Source: Dehalococcoidia bacterium (GTDB lineage: Bacteria; Chloroflexota; Dehalococcoidia; WHTO01). From it: a stretch of 36,515 bases of DNA. A program made the translations under genes and the position numbers. This document shows, piece by piece, positions 28,283 to 36,515 of the stretch. The notes beneath the pieces were generated by a model. That model made no database searches. It worked only from the letters and a program-made list of their open reading frames with translations, and was not told the DNA's origin. Each line of letters starts with the position of its first letter. The stretch's first letter is position 1. The stretch is from positions 1 to 36,515 of the forward strand of contig WHTO01000008.1 of NCBI GenBank assembly GCA_009377665.1, in the 5' to 3' direction.

Positions 28283-29623
28283 TTGGAGACGACTGGGACG
28301 AGCCCCGAGGAGGTCGGTGGCAGCGCCAGCGGCGCGCCCGAAACGGCGACGCCAGGGTGGCTCTCGCTGGTCCAACCCGCTGTCCAGGTGGCCGTCATCA
28401 TCGCGGCCCTGGTCGCGCTCGTCATGTGGCTGCCGGATACGCTCGACAGCTGGGACAACGAGCTGGAGAGCGACTTCCCGAACTTCAATGGGGCGGCGCT
28501 CCTCGTCCGCGAGGGCCTGGGGGGTCAACTCTACGCCGAGCGGCCCGACTTCGGCGACCGAGAGCTTCGGGAGTATTGCGACATCGCGCAGCCGGGGGCC
28601 AGCGCGGGAGGCGGTGGCCCACATTTCGCCTGCCGTGCGCTCCTCGGCAACTTCCGCAGCCCGCCCAGCCTGATCGTCGCCTACCTCCCGATCTCGTTCC
28701 TCCCAGGCGACACTCCATATCACGTCTCGTTCGCGCTCTGCGCCATGGGGGCGCTGGCGCTGGCGGCGCTGCCGCTCAGGCACCTCCAGAGCCGCCTCTC
28801 CCAGGCGGCGTTCTTCCTGGGGGTGTTGTCGCTGCCGATCCTGCAGCTTTCGGTGCGCCTGTCTCAGCCTTCCGTTCTCTACGCGTTGGCCGCCTACGGC
28901 GGCTTCATGCTGAACGCCCGGGGGCAGCCTGCGCTGGCTGGAGCGGCTTTCGCCGTGCTCAGCTTCAAGCCTCAGTTCCTTATCCTGCCGCTCGCGTTCC
29001 TTTGCTACACGAGGGCGTGGGCGACCGCGGCCTGGACCGCGGGGGTCAGCGGAGCGTTGTTGATCACGGGCGCGGCGCTCGTCGGGCCGGAGGCAGTCGG
29101 GAACTATGTCGATCTGAACCTGGAGCTGCTTGAGCGCGGGCCGGTCGCGCTGCAGCAGGCGTGGATGTACAACTGGGAGGGTTTCCTGAGGGTGCTCACG
29201 GGTGGGCCACAGCAGCTGATCGCCCGTCTCCTGGGACTGGCCACCCTGGTCGTCCTCGTCAGTCTCTGGGTGCGGAGGCCGGACATCGCGCCGGCCGCGT
29301 CGATCGCGGCTTCGGTGCTGGCTATGCCGTACGCCCTCTTCTACGACTGGACGCTGCTGGCGGCGGCGGCGGGGCTGGCCGTCGCGGCCCTGGCCGTGCC
29401 GCAGGAGCGCGCGTTTGCGGGGGGGCTGATGGTGATGGTGTGGGCGGCGATCTGGGCGACGCAGCCGTCGCTACCGCTATTCGGTACGGGCGGCACGACG
29501 CTGCCCGACGGAACGATCTATTGGTCCACGCTGTCGCTGGCCTTGGCGTTGATCCTGGCTCTCGCCTCCTACGCACCGGGGGTAGCTCGAACGTTTAACG
29601 CGTCTGCAACCCTCCGCCGTTAA
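28283..29623 (+). CDS. GT87-like (DUF2029) polyprenol-dependent mannosyltransferase-type membrane glycosyltransferase; TTG start likely
   Basis: Multi-TM protein with GT87-like blocks (DFPNFNGAALLVREG near N-term; FAVLSFKPQFLILPLAFL; GNYVDLNLELLERGPVALQQAWMYNWEGFLRVL). Confidence 0.75.
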   Translation: METTGTSPEEVGGSASGAPETATPGWLSLVQPAVQVAVIIAALVALVMWLPDTLDSWDNELESDFPNFNGAALLVREGLGGQLYAERPDFGDRELREYCDIAQPGASAGGGGPHFACRALLGNFRSPPSLIVAYLPISFLPGDTPYHVSFALCAMGALALAALPLRHLQSRLSQAAFFLGVLSLPILQLSVRLSQPSVLYALAAYGGFMLNARGQPALAGAAFAVLSFKPQFLILPLAFLCYTRAWATAAWTAGVSGALLITGAALVGPEAVGNYVDLNLELLERGPVALQQAWMYNWEGFLRVLTGGPQQLIARLLGLATLVVLVSLWVRRPDIAPAASIAASVLAMPYALFYDWTLLAAAAGLAVAALAVPQERAFAGGLMVMVWAAIWATQPSLPLFGTGGTTLPDGTIYWSTLSLALALILALASYAPGVARTFNASATLRR

Positions 29624-29770
29624 CAAACCCGCCTCTCGGACGTTCACAGGTATGAGAGAGACTGATTCGCTTGCAGGCAGCCGCCAGGTTGCCGGGGGAG
29701 GTGTATGGGAGGACATTCGCGGTCATCTTTTTCTCGAATCCAGTAACCCGTACGTGGAGGTACTAACCAG

Positions 29771-30910
29771 GTGTCATTTATCAACAAGTGGTCAATGGGA
29801 GCGATTGCGGCGCTGGCAGGCGCCGTTGTAGCTCTCGCGGCCTTTAGCCCGAGCGCGCAGGCCGGCGATGTCGGCGAGGCGTTCGAAGAGGGCGACATCG
29901 ATTGCGTCAAGGACGCGTTTTACGAGGGCCCGGCGATCGAGCTGGGCGACGAAGTCGCGTTCGAGGTGACGTGTACGGTGGACGCGTTCGCCGTTAAGTT
30001 CGGCACCGTCACGCTTTCGGACGCCCTCGTGATCATCGATGTCCTTCCCGACAACTTCATCATTGAGAGCGCAGCGTGCCTGTCAACCGACCCGGCTGAG
30101 CCCGATATCACGGGCAACCTGGTCGACATCGATGGGCAGCAGGTAACTTGTTCGTGGATTCCTTCAGCGGAAGGATTCACCTACACACTCGAGGTAGAGG
30201 GCACCTTCCTTGAGGGGCCCTGCGGCGACCTGAAGAACGAAGCTGAGGCTTCTTTCGGCGGAGACTTCGAGACTCCGGCGGTCTTCCTGTTCGTCGAGTG
30301 CGAGAACCTGGCTGTGACTAAGGCGGCAACGACCGCCACCGACGGGACGGGCGCGACAGTCCGCCCGGGCGGCACGATCGTGTACACGGTCGAGGTCTGC
30401 AACGAGGCCACCGGCTTCGGCGAGGCCGAGAACGTGTTCGTGGTGGACCAGCTTCCGCTGGGTGCCGAGTTTGAGAGTGCGGCTTCTCCGGACTTCGACC
30501 TCGTGGTCGAGGGCAGCGAGATCACGGGCACGAAGCAGAGCCTTCAGCCCGGCGCGTGTGGTGCGATCTTCATCACCGTGAACACCGCGAACGACGCTCC
30601 GTGCGGATTCCAGTTCACTAACGTGGCGGTTACCGGCACTTTGACCGGGAACACGCTGGACGCCGACGACAGCGACAACACCGCCAGCGTCACGACGACC
30701 GTCGTGTGCGCCGACGCCGACGACGACGGCGACCACCACGACGGCGACCGGCCGGGCGGTGGTGGCGGCGGCGGTGGGCCGTCGGTCAGCACCGGCGACT
30801 CGGGCCTGGCCCAGTCGAGCGCGGTAGCCGGCTGGCAGCTGGGTCTCCTCAGCCTGCTGATGGTGAGCAGCCTGTCGGTTGCCTACCTCGGCTACAACCG
30901 GATGCGCTAG
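29771..30910 (+). CDS. Secreted DUF11-repeat surface protein with C-terminal TM/basic tail, GTG start
   Basis: Signal peptide MSFINKWSMGAIAALAGAVVALAAFSPSAQA; DUF11-like ENLAVTKAATTATDGTGATVRPGGTIVYTVEVCNEATGFGEAENVFVVDQLPLGAEF; C-terminus GGGGGGGPSVSTGDSGLAQSS-TM-YNRMR. Confidence 0.85.
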   Translation: MSFINKWSMGAIAALAGAVVALAAFSPSAQAGDVGEAFEEGDIDCVKDAFYEGPAIELGDEVAFEVTCTVDAFAVKFGTVTLSDALVIIDVLPDNFIIESAACLSTDPAEPDITGNLVDIDGQQVTCSWIPSAEGFTYTLEVEGTFLEGPCGDLKNEAEASFGGDFETPAVFLFVECENLAVTKAATTATDGTGATVRPGGTIVYTVEVCNEATGFGEAENVFVVDQLPLGAEFESAASPDFDLVVEGSEITGTKQSLQPGACGAIFITVNTANDAPCGFQFTNVAVTGTLTGNTLDADDSDNTASVTTTVVCADADDDGDHHDGDRPGGGGGGGGPSVSTGDSGLAQSSAVAGWQLGLLSLLMVSSLSVAYLGYNRMR

Positions 30911-30937
30911 CACCGGGCGAAGCTGAACGGCCGAACA

Positions 30938-30969
30938 GAGGAGGGAGGGCGAATTTGTCCTCCCTCCTC
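30938..30969 (+). terminator. Intrinsic hairpin after the DUF11 surface protein gene
   Basis: GAGGAGGGAGG-(10 nt)-CCTCCCTCCTC, 11-bp perfect stem. Confidence 0.65.
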
Positions 30970-31029
30970 CTTATTGCCACGTCCGGCCTATACTCAAACC
31001 ACTTCGGCTCTTGAGACGCCACCAAAAAC

Positions 31030-33243
31030 ATGGCTCGTGCTGACCCGCGCACATCGTTCCCCAAGAGTCTTTCGCACTACAGACTCTCCAGCCTGATCGA
31101 CACAGGCACGATCGGTTCGGTGTACCTCGGTGTCGACCGGCGCGACCAGACGCCGGTCGCGATCAAGCTGATCAACCAGCAGTTCGCGCGAGACAGGACG
31201 TTCCGCGAACGCTTCGAAATCGAGTGGCGGCTCGCCGCCCAGTTGCGTTCGCCGTACAGCGCGCGCGTGTTCGAGGGCGGCTACCGAGACGGTTACTACT
31301 ACATCGCGATGGAGCACGTCGAGGGTAAGACGCTTGCCCAGACTCTTGCCGAGCGAGGGCCATTGCCCCCGCGACGAGCGGCCCGCATCGCGTCTCACGC
31401 CGCGCGTGCGCTGGAGGAGGCTGAAACCTACCGCGTTGTGCACGGTGGCCTCAAACCGGAGAACATGATCATCCTGCCCGCCGGACGCTCCGCGAAGCTG
31501 GTGGACTTTGGGATCGCGGCGTGGTCGAAGGCAGCATCCATTACGCAACCCGGCGGCGTCCTCAGTGGCATGCTTTACGCCGCGCCGGAGCAGGCCCGGG
31601 GCCGAGCCGACCATCGCAGCGACATCTACTCGCTGGGCGCGGTGCTCTATCACATGATCGCCGGCAGGCCGCCGCTGGATGGTGGCGCCATGGAGCTGGC
31701 GACCCGTCCCGGCGCCACGATCGATATGGCGCCGTTCGAGGGCCTCCCGCCGGCGCTGAGCGACGTGGTGGAGCGTTGCCTCCAGCGAGACCCCCGCAGC
31801 CGTTACCCGAGCGCGACGGACCTGGCGGGCGCGCTCGACCACGCGGGCCGGGAGATCGCGTCCGTGACCTCGCTGCCGCCAGGCGCGCCGCCCGAGCCCG
31901 AAGAGGCGCACGCCGAAGCGCCCGCGGAGCCCGAAGCGGTCGCCATGACGCTCGCAGAAACCGCCAGCGAAGACAGCCCGGACGATAGCGAGAGTCCCGC
32001 CGTGGAGCACGCAGCGACTGCCCCCCTGGTCGATGAACCAGTGGTCTTCGAGGACATCTTCGAAGAGGTTGTGCCGATAACGCCGGAGGAACCGGCGGAC
32101 GCCTCGTGGGTGGACGACCAGGGGCTCGACACCGTCACGCGCGGCGAGCCCTCTTTCGCCCGCCACGAGGAGGCCGGCACCAGCGACGAAGCGAGCGAAA
32201 CCATCCTCGCTGATGAAGACGTTCCATCGGCAGGCGTCGAGCTGGCAGCGGGCGACACGCTGATCCCCGAGGACGAGCACATTTCGGAGCTGCCGGCGAC
32301 AACCATCGGCGAACCTCGAGCTCGGCGCGAGTCGCCGCCGGAGGAGGCGACAGCCCCCCCGCCACCGACACGCCCGTTGGAGCCTGTTCCAGCCCCGCCC
32401 TCCGAGAGCCCCGCGGCGCCCGCCACGCGGGCGCGTGGAGGCTCGCTCCGCGACCTGGCTCCGCTGTTGGGTGCGATCGCCCTGGCGATAGTTGCCCTCG
32501 GCGTCGGAGGCTTTCTCGTGCTTGGTCGGGACCCAGGCGGCGGGGAGAATGACGGCGGCCAGGGAGCCGCCTCGGCTGAGACCACGCTCGGCGCGGGCGA
32601 GGTCGGAGCGACCGAAGACGCCTCGGAAGCCACGGCAGAGGCGCCCGAGGCCACCGCGGAGCCGGGTGGACCCATCGCCCCGGCTCTGCCGTTCGCCGAC
32701 GACTTCAACGATCAGGACCCGAACTGGGACGTCGAGCCGCAGGACGAGTACACGAGCTATGCCAATGGCGGCCTTGTGGTATCGGCGGATCCTGGCCTCA
32801 CGAGCAGCGTGCGCAGCACGACGGTGGGACTATCCGAGCTGGGTGACGTTTTCATCGAAGTGGACGTGGTGAAGCTCAACGGTCCGACCGACACCGAGAT
32901 AGGTCTGCTCTGCCGGGCAGACCTTGGCCCCAACCTCTACCACTTCCTGATCCGGCCCTCTGACGGCTTCTTCCGGGTCGTGAAGCAGAGCGGAGAAGAT
33001 CCGCAGTTCGAGGTGCTGGCGGAGGGTACGAACGCTGCGATCACTGACCTCAACCACATAGTCGCGGGATGCGTCGGCGCAGGCGATGCGGGCGTCAGCC
33101 TGACGCTGAACGTCAACGATCAGGAGGTTGCCCGGGTCGACGATCCGGCAGGCCATGCGCCGGGGGCGGTCGGCGTCGAGGTTGTCTCTTTCGGGCTGGC
33201 GGCGCAGGTGCTTTTCGACAACCTGGTGATCAGGGAGCCATAG
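31030..33243 (+). CDS. Ser/Thr protein kinase-like (PknB family) single-pass receptor with HGG catalytic loop (putative pseudokinase) and extracellular jelly-roll-like domain
   Basis: VAIKLI (Lys), VVHGGLKPENMI (HRD->HGG), KLVDFGIA (DFG), SGMLYAAPEQARG, RSDIYSLGAVLYHMIAGRPP; TM LAPLLGAIALAIVALGVGGFLVLG; C-terminal FADDFNDQDPNWDV...FDNLVIREP domain. Confidence 0.9.
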   Translation: MARADPRTSFPKSLSHYRLSSLIDTGTIGSVYLGVDRRDQTPVAIKLINQQFARDRTFRERFEIEWRLAAQLRSPYSARVFEGGYRDGYYYIAMEHVEGKTLAQTLAERGPLPPRRAARIASHAARALEEAETYRVVHGGLKPENMIILPAGRSAKLVDFGIAAWSKAASITQPGGVLSGMLYAAPEQARGRADHRSDIYSLGAVLYHMIAGRPPLDGGAMELATRPGATIDMAPFEGLPPALSDVVERCLQRDPRSRYPSATDLAGALDHAGREIASVTSLPPGAPPEPEEAHAEAPAEPEAVAMTLAETASEDSPDDSESPAVEHAATAPLVDEPVVFEDIFEEVVPITPEEPADASWVDDQGLDTVTRGEPSFARHEEAGTSDEASETILADEDVPSAGVELAAGDTLIPEDEHISELPATTIGEPRARRESPPEEATAPPPPTRPLEPVPAPPSESPAAPATRARGGSLRDLAPLLGAIALAIVALGVGGFLVLGRDPGGGENDGGQGAASAETTLGAGEVGATEDASEATAEAPEATAEPGGPIAPALPFADDFNDQDPNWDVEPQDEYTSYANGGLVVSADPGLTSSVRSTTVGLSELGDVFIEVDVVKLNGPTDTEIGLLCRADLGPNLYHFLIRPSDGFFRVVKQSGEDPQFEVLAEGTNAAITDLNHIVAGCVGAGDAGVSLTLNVNDQEVARVDDPAGHAPGAVGVEVVSFGLAAQVLFDNLVIREP

Positions 33244-33296
33244 CGCCCTCGCCCCAGCGAAAAACAGGTATATACTGCATCAGATTGGAGGCAGCT

Positions 33297-33782
33297 GTGG
33301 AAAAGAAGACATGGACGTTGCTGCTGAGCGTAGTTGCACTGCTCGCTTCGGCTGTATACGCGGCGCCGGCTTCGGCCGGACAGCCCCCGGGGGGTCCCCC
33401 CGCAGAAGAGCTACCGGACCGCCCGACGCCGCCTTCGGCGCCGGATCGTGCCTGTGAGAACGTAGACTGCTCAATCGGCGTACCGTCTTTCAGCGGCGAT
33501 GTCGAAGCAGCCATGGAGCAAGCAAGCGGCTCCGAGGCCAGTGAGAACGTGGCTGCGCCGGACTACTCCGACAAGACGCAGCTGCCTGCGGTACCCGATG
33601 CCCAGCGAGTTGTCGGCACTTCGCGCACGGTCACCGGTGGTGACCCGTCCATCGCGGCCGGCGATTCAGGCCTTGCTGCGGCCGGCGGCGGCCCGGTAGG
33701 AACGATCGAGATGGCGGCCCTTGCGGCGTTGATGCTGGTCGCCAGCGGCGCCGGCGTCTTCGCCTACCGTCGCATCCGCTAG
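33297..33782 (+). CDS. Small secreted surface protein with C-terminal TM/basic tail (GTG start)
   Basis: Signal peptide VEKKTWTLLLSVVALLASAVYAAPASA; C-terminus DPSIAAGDSGLAAAGGGPVGTIEMAALAALMLVASGAGVFAYRRIR. Upstream TATACT and GGAGG. Confidence 0.75.
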   Translation: MEKKTWTLLLSVVALLASAVYAAPASAGQPPGGPPAEELPDRPTPPSAPDRACENVDCSIGVPSFSGDVEAAMEQASGSEASENVAAPDYSDKTQLPAVPDAQRVVGTSRTVTGGDPSIAAGDSGLAAAGGGPVGTIEMAALAALMLVASGAGVFAYRRIR

Positions 33783-33798
33783 AAGCCAGATCCGCAAT

Positions 33799-33834
33799 GA
33801 AGAGGGGCGTGCCCGTGTGGGCACGCCCCTCTTC
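33799..33834. terminator. Bidirectional terminator between convergent genes
   Basis: Perfect 16-bp stem GAAGAGGGGCGTGCCC-GTGT-GGGCACGCCCCTCTTC. Confidence 0.85.
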
Positions 33835-33856
33835 GCTGTGCGCTGGGAAAGGTCGG

Positions 33857-35500
33857 CTAGATGATGAGGGTCTCGCGGTGGACGCCGAACGCGCCGCGCA
33901 TGATGTCCGTGATCTCGCCCAGCGTTACGTAAGCGTTGGCGCAATCGATGAGATAAGGCATCGTGTTGTCGTTGGCGCGGCAGGCCTGGTCGAGCCTGCC
34001 CAGGGTCTCGGCTGCAGCGGACTGGTCGCGTTCGCTACGCGTCCGGTTGAGCCGCGTCATGTGGCGATTGAAGCTCTCGGGATGCATACGCAGGATCTCG
34101 ACTTCGTCGTCCTCGGCCATCAGGTACTCGTTTACGCCAACGATGATCCGTTCGCCGTCCTGGATCTCTTGCTGATAGCGGTAGGACGCGTCGGCGATCT
34201 CCTTCTGGAAGAAGCCGGCTTTGAGCGCCGGGATCACGCCGCCGAATTCGTCGATACGGGCGAAGTAGTCGTAGGCGTCGCGTTCGATCTCGTCCGTCAG
34301 CGCCTCGACGAAGTAGCTGCCGCCGAGGGGGTCTACGGTGTTGACGACCCCCGACTCGTGAAGGAGGACCTGCTGCGTCCGCAGGGCCAGCCGCGCCGCG
34401 CGCTGCGATGGCAGGGCAAGGGCTTCATCGAGGGCGTTGGTGTGGAGCGACTGGGTGCCCCCCATGGTGGCGGCCAGCGCCTGCACGGTTGTCCGGATCA
34501 GGTTGACCTCGGCCTGCTGCGAGGTGAGGCTGCAGCCAGCGGTCTGGGTGTGGAAGCGGAGCCACCAGGAGCGCTGGTTGCGGGCGCCGTACTTCTCCTT
34601 CATCTGTGTCGCCCAGATGCGGCGGGCGGCGCGGAACTTGGCCACCTCCTCGAAGAGGTCGTTGTGGCAGTTGAAGAAGTAGGACAGACGTGGTGCGAAG
34701 TCGTCTATATCGAGTCCCCGCTCGAGCGCGGCTTCGACGTAGGCGAAGCCATCGGCGAGGGTGAAGGCCAGCTCCTGTGCGGCCGTCGAGCCGGCTTCCC
34801 TGATGTGGTAGCCGGAGATGCTGATGGTGTTCCAGAGCGGCATCTCGTGCGTACCGAACTCGATGGTGTCGGTGACCAGGCGCATGGCCGGCTCGGGTGG
34901 GAAGATGTACTCGTTCTGAGCGGTGTATTCCTTGAGGATGTCGTTCTGAAGCGTGCCACGGAGCTGAGAACGGTGCGACCCCTGCTTCTCGGCGGCGGCG
35001 ATATACATCGCCCAGATGGCGGCGGCCGGCGAGTTGATGGTCATCGAGGTCGAGATGTCGGCCAGCTTGATTCCGCGGAACAGGACCTCCATGTCGGCCA
35101 GCGATGAAACGCCGACGCCGCAGTGGCCGAATTCGCCGATAGCGGTCTCATCGTCGGCATCGACGCCCATCAGGGTGGGCAGGTCGAAGGCTACGGAGAG
35201 GCCCGTTTGGCCGTTCTCCAACAGGTAGCGGAAGCGCTGGTTGGTTTCCTCGGCATCGCCAAAGCCGGCGAAGTTGCGAATCGTCCATTCCTTGCCACGG
35301 TAGCCGGAGGGGTGCACGCCCCTGGTGTAGGGATACTGACCGGGGTCCCCGAGCCTCTCTTCGTAGGAGCCGGCGACATCGTCCGGTCCGTAGAGGACTC
35401 TGATCGGGCGGCTGGAGGTGGTGGTGAATCGCCCGCCATCTCCACTCGCTGGCGGCGTGACTACCTCGTTAACCTCGGGCTTCTCAATCTGTCGAACCAT
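33857..35500 (-). CDS. Acyl-CoA mutase large subunit (methylmalonyl-CoA mutase family; isobutyryl-CoA-mutase-like active site), no B12-binding domain
   Basis: [131 protein letters not shown]. Start MVRQIEKPE at 35500 preferred. Confidence 0.9.
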   Translation of the reverse strand: MVRQIEKPEVNEVVTPPASGDGGRFTTTSSRPIRVLYGPDDVAGSYEERLGDPGQYPYTRGVHPSGYRGKEWTIRNFAGFGDAEETNQRFRYLLENGQTGLSVAFDLPTLMGVDADDETAIGEFGHCGVGVSSLADMEVLFRGIKLADISTSMTINSPAAAIWAMYIAAAEKQGSHRSQLRGTLQNDILKEYTAQNEYIFPPEPAMRLVTDTIEFGTHEMPLWNTISISGYHIREAGSTAAQELAFTLADGFAYVEAALERGLDIDDFAPRLSYFFNCHNDLFEEVAKFRAARRIWATQMKEKYGARNQRSWWLRFHTQTAGCSLTSQQAEVNLIRTTVQALAATMGGTQSLHTNALDEALALPSQRAARLALRTQQVLLHESGVVNTVDPLGGSYFVEALTDEIERDAYDYFARIDEFGGVIPALKAGFFQKEIADASYRYQQEIQDGERIIVGVNEYLMAEDDEVEILRMHPESFNRHMTRLNRTRSERDQSAAAETLGRLDQACRANDNTMPYLIDCANAYVTLGEITDIMRGAFGVHRETLII

Positions 35501-35604
35501 GCGCCCTCCTCGCTCGGGTATTCTAGTCAAGCGTATAGCGATCCTGTTCCCGCCTGCGGCGGCAGCGCCGAGTGTGGATGCGGTCCAGCCGGGTTCAGAT
35601 TTGG

Positions 35605-35633
35605 TTGACAGGCCAGATCGTGCTACCTAGACT
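35605..35633 (+). promoter_or_regulatory. Candidate promoter of the rpsL operon
   Basis: TTGACA (35605-35610), 17-nt spacer, TAGACT (35628-35633). Confidence 0.55.
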
Positions 35634-35694
35634 TACCGAGGCTCGCCAAAGGGCGGCGCCGCACATGGGTCAGAAGGCCTTTAAAGTGACAACG

Positions 35695-35765
35695 TCCGCC
35701 ACCACGTGGCGGATGGCTCAGAAATAGGGCCTCGGGCCCTCTTTTGTCGCCTGCGTACAGGCGAC
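35695..35765 (+). promoter_or_regulatory. Three-hairpin rpsL leader containing a terminator-like element
   Basis: TCCGCCA-ccacg-TGGCGGA (35695-35713); AGGGCC-tcg-GGCCCT-CTTTT (35726-35745); GTCGCCTG-cgta-CAGGCGAC (35746-35765). Confidence 0.6.
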
Positions 35766-35786
35766 ACCAGGGGTTGAGGAAGAAAC

Positions 35787-36200
35787 TTGCCGACGATTAA
35801 CCAGCTTGTGCGCAAGGGCCGCAAAGAGGTCTCTAAGAAGACCAAGGCTCCGGCGCTGCGTTTTCGTTACAACGCGCTGACCAACAGGACTGAGCGTGGC
35901 AAGGGCTCGCCTCAGAAGCGCGGCGTATGTACCCAGGTGCGTACGCAGACGCCAAAGAAGCCCAACTCGGCGCTGCGAAAAGTTGCCCGCGTCAGGCTGA
36001 CCAACGGGATCGAGGTCACGGCCTACATTCCCGGCGAGGGTCACAGCCTGCAAGAGCACTCGATGGTGCTGGTAAGAGGTGGTCGCGTCAAAGACCTCCC
36101 CGGGGTCCGCTACCACATCGTTCGCGGTGCGCTGGACGCCACAGGCGTCGGCGGCCGCAAGCGCGGGCGCAGTAAGTACGGCACGAAGAAGGGATCCTAG
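35787..36200 (+). CDS. rpsL: 30S ribosomal protein S12
   Basis: [138 protein letters not shown] start. Confidence 0.98.
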   Translation: MPTINQLVRKGRKEVSKKTKAPALRFRYNALTNRTERGKGSPQKRGVCTQVRTQTPKKPNSALRKVARVRLTNGIEVTAYIPGEGHSLQEHSMVLVRGGRVKDLPGVRYHIVRGALDATGVGGRKRGRSKYGTKKGS

Positions 36201-36315
36201 CGGCCAGGGCCGCCAACCAATCTTCGGACGCCCATTAATCGGAGCTTAGTCCGCTCCCCATAACGGTCCTTTTGATAAGGCCGCCCCGGTGGCCGCTAAA
36301 GAAGGAAAGAGAGAC

Positions 36316-36515
36316 ATGCCCAGACGAGGGAATGCCGAGCGGCGTAAGGTCGCTCCTGATCCGCGGCACGGAAGTGTCAGCGTGCAGATGTTCATAAATA
36401 AGCTGATGACGCGCGGCAAGAAGTCCACGGCCGAGCGGATGGTCTATGGCGCCCTCGAACTGGTTGAGGAGCGGGTACACAGGCCGGCGGTCGACGTTTT
36501 CGACGCCGCGCTGCG
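36316..36515 (+). CDS. rpsG: 30S ribosomal protein S7 (N-terminal part; runs off window)
   Basis: ATG at 36316: MPRRGNAERRKVAPDPRHGSVSVQMFINKLMTRGKKSTAERMVYGALELVEERVHRPAVDVFDAAL. Confidence 0.96.
   Translation, partial: MPRRGNAERRKVAPDPRHGSVSVQMFINKLMTRGKKSTAERMVYGALELVEERVHRPAVDVFDAAL

Noticed and set aside
30994-32280. 428-aa minus-strand ORF opposite the kinase-like gene
   Set aside because: Arg/Val/Gly-rich shadow translation; sense-strand kinase motifs are unambiguous.

Overview
This is a GC-rich bacterial chromosomal window. The gene repertoire looks Chloroflexota-like, but that assignment is an inference and was not tested. No CRISPR array, tRNA/rRNA gene, transposase or prophage was seen. 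From left to right it contains: a cobalamin locus on the minus strand (cobT fragment, BtuD/BtuC/BtuF-type ABC importer) behind a cobalamin riboswitch with an intrinsic terminator; a MarR regulator and DHA2-type MFS exporter; a c-di-AMP (ydaO/yuaA-type) riboswitch leading to a 74-aa zinc-ribbon protein; a signalling block (NarL-type response regulator, FliA/WhiG-like sigma factor, 1436-aa hybrid histidine kinase); a two-domain nitrilase-fold protein, NUDIX hydrolase and PIG-L deacetylase; lexA; a complete pstSCAB-phoU-phoU locus with a Pho-box-like repeat array; an envelope block (class A PBP with a TSP3/Asp-rich tail, degenerate sortase-like protein, ECF sigma with membrane partner, GT87-like glycosyltransferase, DUF11 surface protein, Ser/Thr kinase-like receptor, small surface protein); an acyl-CoA mutase large subunit; and rpsL-rpsG. 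The strongest unusual signals are: (i) a sortase-fold protein without recognisable catalytic His/Cys, in the same block as two exported proteins sharing a C-terminal PS[IV]xxGDSGLA + TM + basic tail; (ii) a kinase-like receptor whose HRD motif reads HGG; (iii) a tandem nitrilase whose second domain has lost Glu/Lys/Cys; (iv) a c-di-AMP riboswitch in front of a tiny zinc-ribbon gene; and (v) a mutase with isobutyryl-CoA-mutase-like specificity residues.
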